64,000 nucleotides of DNA, taken from assembly GCA_965228575.1 (NCBI GenBank), contig CBDDHW010000001.1, forward strand, positions 186,001-250,000. The letters are read 5' to 3'. The notes beneath the pieces are model-generated. The model was given only the letters and a program-made list of their open reading frames with translations, had not been told where the DNA came from and searched no databases. Of this stretch, positions 16,639 through 23,893 are shown one piece after another. The position numbers and the translations under genes are program-made. The DNA is from UBA11612 sp965228575 (GTDB lineage Bacteria > Pseudomonadota > Alphaproteobacteria > Rhodospirillales > Rhodospirillaceae). Numbering within the stretch: the stretch's first letter is position 1; every line of letters starts with the position of its first letter.

Positions 16639-17328
16639 GTGTCTTCTACTCGAACTGCGCTCATCGTTGACGATGATACACTCCTCAGAGAAACACTGAG
16701 AGATCAACTTCAAGCCGAGGGCGATTTTGCTTCGATCGAAGAGGCTGAAAACGGAGAGACCGGGTTAGAAAAAACGAAATCCAAAGTTTTCGACATTATT
16801 TTGTTGGACGTAGGGCTCCCGGATGTCGATGGCCGAAACGTGTGCCGGCAGATGCGAGAGCATGGAGTGCGCTCACCAATAATCATCCTTACAGCAGCCG
16901 ACTCAGATGACGATACCATTACCGGACTTGACGCCGGCGCAAACGATTACATCACAAAACCTTTTCGTATGGCCGTGCTACTCGCGCGAGTGCGGGCACA
17001 TCTTCGCCAACACGACAAGTCCGACGACGCGATATTTGTAATAGGCCCGTATAAATTTCATCCGTCCGCGAAAGTGCTGATAAATGAGAACGGGCAGAAA
17101 ATACGCCTAACCGAAAAAGAAACGGCAATCCTGAAGTACTTGTACCGCGTTGGACGGAAAACGGTTCCTAGAGAAAAGTTGCTTGGGGAGGTTTGGGGAT
17201 ATAACGCAACAGTTACAACCCACACTCTGGAAACCCATGTCTATCGGCTCCGCCAAAAAATCGAAGCCGATCCTGCAGAGGCTCGCATCCTAGTGACAGA
17301 ACCCGGCGGGTATCGGCTTGATATCTAG
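16639..17328 (+). CDS. OmpR/PhoB-family response regulator (orphan)
   Basis: A 229-aa two-component regulator. Receiver domain: acidic pocket DDD at 11-13, phospho-acceptor Asp57 (IILLDVGLPDVDG), Thr85 and Lys107 (YITKPFR). The winged-helix DNA-binding domain occupies about 135-229 with LLGEVWGYNATVTTHTLETHVYRLRQKI and ends EPGGYRLDI. GTG start. No histidine kinase is adjacent. It is divergently placed to an L,D-transpeptidase gene, so a role in envelope control is possible but only inferred. Confidence 0.9.
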   Translation: MSSTRTALIVDDDTLLRETLRDQLQAEGDFASIEEAENGETGLEKTKSKVFDIILLDVGLPDVDGRNVCRQMREHGVRSPIIILTAADSDDDTITGLDAGANDYITKPFRMAVLLARVRAHLRQHDKSDDAIFVIGPYKFHPSAKVLINENGQKIRLTEKETAILKYLYRVGRKTVPREKLLGEVWGYNATVTTHTLETHVYRLRQKIEADPAEARILVTEPGGYRLDI

Positions 17329-17358
17329 CTCGAGTGTCTTGACGAGTTTCAGTTGCAG

Positions 17359-17382
17359 GCTCGCTTTTAAAAAAACGCGAGC
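17359..17382. terminator. hairpin between convergent genes, possible terminator
   Basis: GCTCGC (17359-17364) and GCGAGC (17377-17382) pair around an A/T-only-type loop (TTTTAAAAAAAC). It lies between the convergent response-regulator and XRE genes. The A/T stretch is in the loop rather than after the stem, so termination is uncertain. Confidence 0.3.
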
Positions 17383-17398
17383 GCGTACAGCTTTGTTG

Positions 17399-17878
17399 CT
17401 ACTCGCGCTTCGAAATATTCGTCAAAAGCTCAAGCACATTTTGACGAAGGTCTGCATTACTCAGACGCCAATAGGCTCGCACGAGCTCCAAAGTTTCTGT
17501 GCGTTGCATCGGATCGCTATCAAATGTCGCCGCATCTTCAGCTGCACCTTCACTCCCACGTGACGCAGGTGTCGCGCGTTCGCCGGTTGTGTCCGGTCCA
17601 ATATCTTCAAAAAAATAAGAGATCGGGCAGTCCAAAACCCGCGAAATATCAAACAAGCGGCTCGCACTGACCCTGTTATGGCCACTTTCGTATTTTTGAA
17701 CCTGCTGGAAAGTAACGCCAATGTCGCCTGCCAGCTGCTCTTGACTAATATGCAGCAAGGTCCGGCGTAACTTAATCCGCTTACCCACATGAATGTCGAT
17801 GGGATCTGGACCTCCGCCTCTTGTGCCGGGTTGCCGGCCTCTGCCACGGGATTTCATTGCGATGACTGTCGACTCCAT
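17399..17878 (-). CDS. XRE-family helix-turn-helix regulator
   Basis: A 159-aa protein with an N-terminal basic Arg/Gly-rich segment and an XRE helix-turn-helix at about residues 29-90 (IKLRRTLLHISQEQLAGDI, then FQQVQKYESGHNRV). The C-terminal helical tail ETLELVRAYWRLSNADLRQNV is also found in the paralogue at 55108-55593. This family is widespread in Alphaproteobacteria. ATG 17878 is used; ATG 17857 is an alternative. Target genes are not evident; the his operon starts about 290 nt upstream on the other strand. Confidence 0.85.
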   Translation of the reverse strand: MESTVIAMKSRGRGRQPGTRGGGPDPIDIHVGKRIKLRRTLLHISQEQLAGDIGVTFQQVQKYESGHNRVSASRLFDISRVLDCPISYFFEDIGPDTTGERATPASRGSEGAAEDAATFDSDPMQRTETLELVRAYWRLSNADLRQNVLELLTNISKRE

Positions 17879-18169
17879 TTGCCCACTCTAACTCGTTGTT
17901 TGTGCTGACGTTATCTGCTTTTTTGTCCTACAGACGGTAGCGCATATGTAGAGAATTATTTTTTCGCGCTTGGGTTCTAAAATGGATTGAAAACTTCGGC
18001 AGCGCAAGCACTGCGTGGGTGTTTTTGTCACCATTAAATCAATCCCTAGTGGTTTCATTTTTGACGACCTGCTAGAAGGTCACCTAAAGCCCAAACACAA
18101 ACGGAATGGCGCCGTTAGAGTGTTGATATATATAGTTATTTGCTCGCCATAAGTGATGGAGCGGAATTC

Positions 18170-18769
18170 ATGCGCCAGGCCAGTGTCGAGAGAAACACCA
18201 AGGAAACACAAATCAGCGCTTCCGTTAATTTGGATGGAAGCGGGCAATATTCGATTGCCACAGGCATCGGATTTCTTGACCACATGCTTGAACAGCTTTC
18301 GCGGCACAGCCTTATGGATCTTTCCGTCGAGGCCAAGGGCGACCTTCATATTGATTTCCACCACACAACTGAAGATACGGCGATTTGTATTGGGGAAGCC
18401 GTCGCGAAAGCGCTTGGTGACCGTAAAGGGATTGCAAGGTACGGGTCGGCGACCGTTCCAATGGATGAAACTCTTTCCGAAGTGGCGTTAGATCTGTCCA
18501 ATCGACCGTATCTGATTTGGAAGGTCGATTTTAGCAAGCCAAAGTTGGGCGAAATGGATACAGAGCTGTTTAAGGAATGGTTTCAGGCGTTTGCGCAAGC
18601 CGCAGGCGCGACACTTCATGTCTGGAATAAGTATGGTGAAAACAACCATCATATTGTCGAGTCCTGCTACAAGGGCCTTGCCCGCGCTTTGCGCCAAGCT
18701 GTGGAAATCGATTCCCGTAGGGCTGACGCGATCCCATCGACGAAAGGGACCTTGGGCGGAAGCCTTTAG
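18170..18769 (+). CDS. hisB: imidazoleglycerol-phosphate dehydratase
   Basis: A 199-aa IGPD, a monofunctional HisB without the phosphatase domain, carrying out step 6 of histidine synthesis. The manganese-binding motifs DHMLEQLSRH, DFHHTTEDTAI and NNHHIVESCYKGLARALR are all intact. The reading frame opens earlier at a TTG (18140). ATG 18170 has GGAG 8 nt upstream and gives the normal N-terminus MRQASVERNTKET. It starts hisB-hisH-hisA-hisF-hisE. The 290-nt region upstream has no other gene; it contains GACCT-N6-AGGTC (18066-18081) of unknown meaning. Confidence 0.95.
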   Translation: MRQASVERNTKETQISASVNLDGSGQYSIATGIGFLDHMLEQLSRHSLMDLSVEAKGDLHIDFHHTTEDTAICIGEAVAKALGDRKGIARYGSATVPMDETLSEVALDLSNRPYLIWKVDFSKPKLGEMDTELFKEWFQAFAQAAGATLHVWNKYGENNHHIVESCYKGLARALRQAVEIDSRRADAIPSTKGTLGGSL

Positions 18770-18780
18770 TTTCACAAGAA

Positions 18781-19449
18781 ATGACTGTCGCCATAATTGA
18801 TTATGGGTCGGGCAATCTACGGTCCGCAGCCAAGGCTTTTGAACGAGCAGCCCTCGAGTCTGGGTCCGCTGCGGACATCGTTGTCACGTCTGATCCAAAC
18901 GTCGTGCAAAATGCTGACCGCATCGTTCTACCTGGCGTCGGCGCCTTTGCCGACTGTCGGCGCGGCTTGGATGCGCTTGCCGGCATGACAAGCACTATTG
19001 AAGAAGCCGTTCACAAACGAAAAAAACCGTTTCTCGGTATTTGCGTAGGTATGCAGCTCATGGCGGCGCGCGGATTTGAGCATGGCGCAACAGAGGGTTT
19101 GGGTTGGCTAGATGCCGAGGTTGTTGCGCTGTCACCAGGTGGCGCGGAAAGTCCCGCCGGGACTGGTTACCGCGTTCCGCACATGGGGTGGAATGAATTG
19201 GTGTTCACGGGCTCGCACCCTGTTCTCGACGGCTTTAATTCAGGGGCCCATGCTTACTTTGTCCATAGTTTTCATATGGCGTGCAAAAACCCCAAAGATG
19301 TTCTTGCCACTGTGACCTATGGACAAGCGGTGACAGCTATTGTTGGGCGCGACAACATGATTGGTACACAATTCCACCCGGAAAAAAGCCAAAGCTTCGG
19401 ACTGAAGTTTATCGCGAATTTCCTGGCTTGGACTCCAGACGGAAAGTAA
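18781..19449 (+). CDS. hisH: imidazole glycerol phosphate synthase, glutaminase subunit HisH
   Basis: A 222-aa class I glutamine amidotransferase that feeds ammonia to HisF. The nucleophile Cys is in FLGICVGMQLM and the His-Glu pair in GTQFHPEKSQ. The oxyanion-strand region PGVGAF and start AIIDYGSGNLRSA are typical. It is 11 nt after hisB and followed by hisA after 8 nt. Confidence 0.95.
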   Translation: MTVAIIDYGSGNLRSAAKAFERAALESGSAADIVVTSDPNVVQNADRIVLPGVGAFADCRRGLDALAGMTSTIEEAVHKRKKPFLGICVGMQLMAARGFEHGATEGLGWLDAEVVALSPGGAESPAGTGYRVPHMGWNELVFTGSHPVLDGFNSGAHAYFVHSFHMACKNPKDVLATVTYGQAVTAIVGRDNMIGTQFHPEKSQSFGLKFIANFLAWTPDGK

Positions 19450-19457
19450 AGCGGAAA

Positions 19458-20180
19458 ATGATTTTTTTCCCAGCCATTGATCTTAAAGACGGCGCGTGTG
19501 TGCGTTTGATTAAGGGCGATATGAGCAAAGCCACAGTGTTCAATACGTCTCCTGCCGATCAAGCGAACCAATTTGCCTCGGCAGGAGCGGAATGGATTCA
19601 TGTAGTAGACTTGAACGGTGCGTTCGCAGGCGCTCCGGTAAACGAAGCGGCCGTCAAAGACATCATCTCCGCAGGAATTCCGGTGCAATTGGGCGGCGGA
19701 ATCCGATCTATGGAAACTATTGAGGCGTGGTTTAGCGCTGGCGTTGAGAGGGTTGTCCTGGGGACATCGGCTGTTAAGAACCCGGATTTAGTGCGAAAGG
19801 CATGCCGGGCTTATCCCGGGCGCATTGCGGTTGGAATCGATGCAAAAGGCGGACGTGTTGCCACTGAAGGGTGGGCCGATGTATCCGAGCTCACCTCCGC
19901 GGAACTGGCTCAACGGTTTCTGGATAGCGGAGTGTCGACGCTTATTCACACGGACATTGAGCGCGACGGCGTGTTAAAAGGCCCAAATGTTACCGCGTCG
20001 GCAGAACTCGCGCGTAGTGTTCCGATCCCCGTCATAGTCTCTGGTGGCGTATCATCGCTTGACGATTTGAAAGACATTAAAAGTGAGTCAGCTTCCGGCC
20101 TCTCCGGAGTCATTTCCGGTCGCGCGATCTACGATGGCCGTATCAACGTCTCCGAAGCTATTGAGCTGATGAAAGCCTGA
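19458..20180 (+). CDS. hisA: ProFAR isomerase
   Basis: A 240-aa TIM barrel that isomerises ProFAR to PRFAR. The start ATG 19458 gives MIFFPAIDLKDGACVRL, the canonical N-terminus. Upstream in-frame codons overlap hisH and are not plausible. Catalytic Asp residues are in FPAIDLKDG and HTDIERDGVLKGPN. Phosphate-binding loops are VQLGGGIRS and VIVSGGVSS. hisF starts 90 nt downstream. Confidence 0.95.
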   Translation: MIFFPAIDLKDGACVRLIKGDMSKATVFNTSPADQANQFASAGAEWIHVVDLNGAFAGAPVNEAAVKDIISAGIPVQLGGGIRSMETIEAWFSAGVERVVLGTSAVKNPDLVRKACRAYPGRIAVGIDAKGGRVATEGWADVSELTSAELAQRFLDSGVSTLIHTDIERDGVLKGPNVTASAELARSVPIPVIVSGGVSSLDDLKDIKSESASGLSGVISGRAIYDGRINVSEAIELMKA

Positions 20181-20270
20181 TTTGATAAACAACATTATCT
20201 TCGTCATATTTCGCTCCATCCCCTACACCAGCGTGCGCAAATTTCTGCGTAACATGCATTGGGCACTACC

Positions 20271-21035
20271 GTGTTAAAAATCAGAATTATCCCCTGCCTT
20301 GATGTCAAAGATGGCCGCGTTGTTAAAGGCGTGAATTTTGTCGGATTGAGGGATGCGGGCGACCCCGTGGAACAAGCGCGCTTGTATGACGCCGAGGGCG
20401 CGGACGAGCTGTGTTTTCTCGATATCACGGCGAGTCACGAAAACCGCGATACGCTCTACGATGTTGTGTCCCGAACGGCCGAGCAGTGCTTTATGCCACT
20501 GACCGTGGGAGGTGGAGTGCGTACGGTTGAGGACATACGAAAATTATTGCTCGCTGGTGCGGATAAAGTGTCAATCAATACGGCTGCCGTTAAAACGCCT
20601 GAGTTCGTGAAAATAGCGGCCGAGAAATTTGGCAGCCAATGCATTGTTGTTGCCGTTGATGCCAAGCAAACCAGCGAGAATCATTTTGAAATTTTTACCC
20701 ATGGCGGCCGCCACGAAACAGGGATCGATGCAGTCGCGTGGTCTCAGCGTATGGCGGACTACGGCGCAGGGGAGATTCTGCTGACGTCGATGGATAGAGA
20801 CGGAACCAAGGCAGGGTATGACATTTCCCTCACGCGCGCTGTTGCCGATGCAGTGAATGTTCCGGTGATTGCCTCGGGCGGGGTTGGAACGCTAGAGCAT
20901 TTAGCTGCGGGCGTTCGCGATGGACATGCGACGGCCGTGCTGGCGGCCTCTATTTTTCATTTTGGCCAACACACGATACGTGAAGCTAAAAATTTTATGC
21001 AAGCTGCGAACATACCCGTACGTCAAACAATATGA
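20271..21035 (+). CDS. hisF: imidazole glycerol phosphate synthase, cyclase subunit HisF
   Basis: A 254-aa TIM barrel forming IGP and AICAR together with HisH. The N-terminus KIRIIPCLDVKDGRVVKGVNF is canonical; the catalytic pair is this Asp and LLTSMDRDGTKAGYD. The start is taken as GTG 20271; a TTG at 20259 is possible. No good Shine-Dalgarno is seen for either. Confidence 0.95.
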   Translation: MLKIRIIPCLDVKDGRVVKGVNFVGLRDAGDPVEQARLYDAEGADELCFLDITASHENRDTLYDVVSRTAEQCFMPLTVGGGVRTVEDIRKLLLAGADKVSINTAAVKTPEFVKIAAEKFGSQCIVVAVDAKQTSENHFEIFTHGGRHETGIDAVAWSQRMADYGAGEILLTSMDRDGTKAGYDISLTRAVADAVNVPVIASGGVGTLEHLAAGVRDGHATAVLAASIFHFGQHTIREAKNFMQAANIPVRQTI

Positions 21036-21058
21036 GAAACAAACGATGAGAGTTTCAG

Positions 21059-21400
21059 ATGAGTAAGGACGGAACAATATTGCGCGAGCTGTACGACGTG
21101 TTGATCAGCCGTAAGGGTGCGGATCCGGCGCAGTCCTACACCGCCAAGATGTACGCCAGAGGCATCACCAAGATTGCCCAGAAAGTTGGCGAAGAAGGGG
21201 TGGAAACGGCACTAGCCGCGGTCGCCGAGGACAAGGATAGACTGCTCGAAGAAAGTGCGGACCTTCTCTACATGCTGCTCTTGCTGTGGGCGGCCAAAGA
21301 GATCACACCGGAAGAGGTCTTCGCTGTGCTCGATGAGCGGTTCGGCACTCCGGGCATACGAGATAAGGACAAGGATAAAGACACCGGAGGACAAACATGA
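21059..21400 (+). CDS. hisE: phosphoribosyl-ATP pyrophosphatase
   Basis: A 113-aa monofunctional HisE of the MazG-like fold. The motif KVGEEGVETALAAVAEDKDRLLEESADLLYM holds the acidic metal-binding residues. The C-terminal tail is rich in Lys/Asp (KDKDKDT). It ends in an ATGA overlap (21397-21400) with the HIT gene. hisI, hisG, hisD and hisC are not in the window. Confidence 0.94.
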   Translation: MSKDGTILRELYDVLISRKGADPAQSYTAKMYARGITKIAQKVGEEGVETALAAVAEDKDRLLEESADLLYMLLLLWAAKEITPEEVFAVLDERFGTPGIRDKDKDKDTGGQT

Positions 21401-21762
21401 CTTCCTACGACGACAACAATATCTTCGCCAAAATTCTGCGCGGTGAGATTCCAAATAATACCGTGCATGAAGACGACAGTTGCCTTGCCTTTGACGATAT
21501 AAACCCTCAAGCACCAGTACATGCGCTCGTTATTCCCAAAGGCAAATATGTTTCCTTAAATGACTTTGCCGAAAAAGCATCCGATGCGGAAATCGCGAAT
21601 TTAGTGCGTGCGGCGGTGAAAGTGGCCGGCGACAAGGGCGTGAAGGACGACGGTTACCGGTTGCTAGTGAACATCGGGCCGAACTCACACCAAGAAGTGC
21701 CGCATCTTCATTTTCACGTGCTGGGCGGACGTAAACTTGGACCGATGTTGGTGAGGGGCTAG
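21397..21762 (+). CDS. HIT-family protein (HinT-like purine nucleoside phosphoramidase)
   Basis: A 121-aa histidine-triad protein. NIFAKILRGEIP is the usual N-terminus and HLHFHVLGGRKLGPM holds the triad. Members hydrolyse AMP-lysine-type phosphoramidates. The start overlaps the hisE stop, so it is probably the last gene of the his transcript. It overlaps the convergent cupin stop by 4 nt. Confidence 0.92.
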   Translation: MTSYDDNNIFAKILRGEIPNNTVHEDDSCLAFDDINPQAPVHALVIPKGKYVSLNDFAEKASDAEIANLVRAAVKVAGDKGVKDDGYRLLVNIGPNSHQEVPHLHFHVLGGRKLGPMLVRG

Positions 21763-22073
21763 GTCGGTGCGGGTCCAAAAAAAACGACCCACGCAGAGAA
21801 GTCATCAGAAAAATTGATAAAGCGGTGTTCGGCATTCGCCGGCACAAAAATCAAATCACCTGTTTTGAATGATTGCGTTTCATTGCCCAAAACAAAGTCT
21901 CCGGTGCCGCTGGCAATCACATATACCTCATCGCGCGTATGCGGTTTCTGATTATCCACTTTCTCAGGTTTATAGATGCGCACATCGTACGCGGGATGCT
22001 CAATCAGAACGGTGGACAGCGCGTCTGTATCGGCAAGGCGTTCCAGGGCTTCTTGCACGGTGAATTTATTCAT
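21759..22073 (-). CDS. cupin-domain protein
   Basis: A 104-aa single-domain cupin. KPHTRDEVYVIASGTGDFVL carries cupin motif 1 (one of its usual metal-binding His residues is replaced), and GDLIFVPANAEHRFINF is motif 2. Substrate unknown. Its ATG overlaps the comM stop (22070-22073), so it was originally translated downstream of comM. The transposon in comM now separates it from comM's promoter. Confidence 0.75.
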   Translation of the reverse strand: MNKFTVQEALERLADTDALSTVLIEHPAYDVRIYKPEKVDNQKPHTRDEVYVIASGTGDFVLGNETQSFKTGDLIFVPANAEHRFINFSDDFSAWVVFFGPAPT

Positions 22074-22745
22074 TTCCGTTTTTGTCCACTCGTCAATGTC
22101 CGCCCGGGCACAATGCGCCGGAAAGATAAAGCTTCCGCAATGTGAGTGCGCTGGACGGTTTCGCTATGATCTAAATCAGCGATGGTTCGCGCGACCCTTA
22201 AAATGCGGTGATACCCCCGCGCAGACAGGTGCATTTTTTCCGCAGCTTGGGTAAGGAGTTTGCGGCCCTCGTCGTCGGGCGCTGCAACAGTTTCCAAGAG
22301 CTCGCCGTCGATCTCAGCGTTGCACGTTGGGGGCTGGTTTTCGTAGCGCGCGGTTTGAATAGCTCGCGCGTCTGCGACACGCTTTGCAACAGTTGCTGAC
22401 TCCTCTTTTGGAGGTGGCGCCGACATATCCAAGGGATCAACGGCAGGGACGTCTACGTGCAAGTCGATGCGGTCAAATACCGGTCCCGAAATCTTGTTTT
22501 GATATTCTGCCGCACACTTTGGAGCTTTGTTGCACGCAAGTTGAGGGTTATCGAGGTAACCGCAGCGACACGGATTCATGGCAGCGACAAGTTGAAAGCG
22601 GGCGGGATAATTTGCGTGCGTATTTGCACGGGCGATGGCGACGCGTCCTATCTCCAGCGGTTGGCGTAAGGCCTCCAGGGCTTGGCGAGAAAACTCTGGA
22701 AGCTCATCAAGAAACAATACGCCCCGATGGGCTAGTGAAATTTCC
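22070..22745 (-). pseudogene. comM: comM (yifB), 3' fragment, Mg-chelatase-like ATPase C-terminal half
   Basis: This piece encodes the C-terminal half of ComM/YifB, a AAA+ helicase that promotes branch migration during natural transformation. It starts at EISLAHRG, runs through Walker B (VLFLDELPEF), QLVAAMNPCRCG and FDRIDLHVDVP, and ends in the normal C-terminal helical domain. The reading frame continues into the transposon to an ATG at 22837, but those first residues come from the element. The matching 5' half is at 26385-27110. About 40 codons, including the RPFRxPHH-type segment, are absent. Confidence 0.93.
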
Positions 22746-22769
22746 GGCATTAGGTAGCAAATGCACCTA
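22746..22769 (+). repeat. left terminal inverted repeat of the transposon
   Basis: It matches the right end (26361-26384, opposite strand) at 22 of 24 positions. Its inner part, TAGGT-N9-ACCTA, is itself a short palindrome. Confidence 0.85.
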
Positions 22770-22806
22770 AGAGACTCGTTGGTGTCTACCCTGCTATGGT
22801 TGCGGA

Positions 22807-23571
22807 ATGGGCCTACGAAAGATTCTTGCCTGGGCATTCTCTGGCCTCAGTCTCCTTGTGCTTTTCCCGATTATCCAATTAAACGTGGAAAAGCTCGCAG
22901 AGGGCTATGGGGCGGATTCGCTTTTACTGAAGTTTGTCCAGGCATTTCATATGCCTGATATAGTTCAATTAATGGACTATCGGTTGTTTTGGTTCTTAAG
23001 TGGGGCCATTCCAGCCGTGTCGTTAACCCTCTGGTTTGGTGAGTTTTGGGCATTTCGGCGGGATAAATCTGTCTCCCCAGCAGCATTGGCCTCCAAAATC
23101 TACCTAGTAGATGTTTTCTACTACGATTGGCACGAGGGCGGCCTACAAGATGTGGTTAGCTTTTGTTTTGAGGCCATTAACTTAACTGGGTTTCCAATAA
23201 AGATTACAAAGTTAGATGGGGTTGTGGGAAGTAAGCCCGAATACGGTTCTGCTGAGTCGCGATTGTCAAATCCTCTAGAATTGAGGGATTACATGCATGA
23301 GCGGAGATTTAAAAGCGGTGAGTGTTTTGAAATCGTAATGAATTTGAGGATGACAAAAGAAGAGACCACGTTTCTCAAAGGTTTGATGGATCAGAAAAAC
23401 AACTTTTTCCCGATTTCATTATTTGATTTCAAAATTCAGTTCGGTGCCGAAGTGGGATCAAATACTGTTCCCTTTACAGTTATCGGTCCCAAAAGGATTA
23501 GGTTTGACATAAGAACTCGGCATCTGACCTTTGCAGATAGAAGGCATCTCATTTTCCCAGATCAATCCTGA
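22807..23571 (+). CDS. transposon-borne membrane protein of unknown function
   Basis: A 254-aa protein I do not recognise. Two hydrophobic segments are visible: about residues 6-25 (AWAFSGLSLLVLFPIIQL) and about 60-78 (LFWFLSGAIPAVSLTLW). A soluble C-terminal domain of about 170 residues follows, rich in beta-prone and Phe-containing stretches (FPIKITKLDGVV, FPISLFDFKIQF). It looks AT-richer than the surrounding core genes. It lies just inside the left inverted repeat and overlaps the convergent DUF6471 gene by 10 nt. It is cargo, with no visible transposition motif. Confidence 0.65.
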   Translation: MGLRKILAWAFSGLSLLVLFPIIQLNVEKLAEGYGADSLLLKFVQAFHMPDIVQLMDYRLFWFLSGAIPAVSLTLWFGEFWAFRRDKSVSPAALASKIYLVDVFYYDWHEGGLQDVVSFCFEAINLTGFPIKITKLDGVVGSKPEYGSAESRLSNPLELRDYMHERRFKSGECFEIVMNLRMTKEETTFLKGLMDQKNNFFPISLFDFKIQFGAEVGSNTVPFTVIGPKRIRFDIRTRHLTFADRRHLIFPDQS

Positions 23572-23792
23572 TTGATCTGAACGGTTGTGCACCCAGCTAC
23601 GGACAGACATTCGACAAAGAAAACCGCTGTGAATCCACCACGGCTGATCTTATTGGCGATGTTTCTCTCTGTCTCGTTTACACCTATCTTCTTCAATCTT
23701 TCGGCCAATTCGCGGTAGCCAACCCCGTGGCGTTTTAGCTCTGCCTTCAGGATATTTTTCGTAAGTGCTTGATAGTCCTTGTGTTCTGGCAT
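23562..23792 (-). CDS. DUF6471-family small protein, possible repressor of the transposase
   Basis: A 76-aa protein matching DUF6471 as I remember it: ILKAELKRHGVGYRELAERL followed by NETERNIANKISRGGFTAVF. The arrangement LKAELKR-YRELAERLKKIGV resembles an XRE-like helix-turn-helix core. It is divergent from the transposase; the roughly 100 bp between them hold repeated AACGATGATA motifs over the transposase promoter. An autoregulatory or transposition-control role is inference from this layout. Confidence 0.7.
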   Translation of the reverse strand: MPEHKDYQALTKNILKAELKRHGVGYRELAERLKKIGVNETERNIANKISRGGFTAVFFVECLSVAGCTTVQINQD

Positions 23793-23816
23793 CAGAAACC
23801 ACCATATTTAGTGTAG

Positions 23817-23859
23817 AACATCATCATAAACGATGATAAATCCCTTGACAACGATGATA
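23817..23859. promoter_or_regulatory. operator-like repeats at the transposase promoter
   Basis: AACGATGATA occurs at 23829-23838 and again at 23850-23859, exactly 21 bp (two helical turns) apart. The first is part of a palindrome, ATCATCATAAACGATGAT. The second overlaps the start of the -35 to -10 spacer. This suggests cooperative binding of a regulator, most simply the divergent DUF6471 protein. Confidence 0.55.
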
Positions 23860-23874
23860 TATAGTCATTATATT
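23845..23874 (+). promoter_or_regulatory. sigma70-type promoter of the transposase
   Basis: A -35 TTGACA (23845-23850) and a -10 TATATT (23869-23874) with an 18-bp spacer, about 20 nt upstream of the transposase ATG cluster. Confidence 0.65.
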
Positions 23875-23893
23875 CGATGTATTGACACCGGAT

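Noticed and set aside
17879..18169. A promoter or attenuator for the his operon.
   Set aside because: Possible -35/-10 pairs are weak and no His-rich leader peptide is present, so no feature is claimed beyond the hisB entry.
19281..19457. An N-terminal extension of hisA of 59 codons.
   Set aside because: It overlaps hisH in another frame, and the canonical N-terminus begins at ATG 19458.
22748..22837. The first residues of the comM 3' reading frame (GPFRNHSRVDTNESL) loosely resemble the RPFRxPHHSASL segment of ComM.
   Set aside because: This stretch lies inside the transposon, past the inverted repeat, and other conserved residues do not align; the similarity looks accidental.
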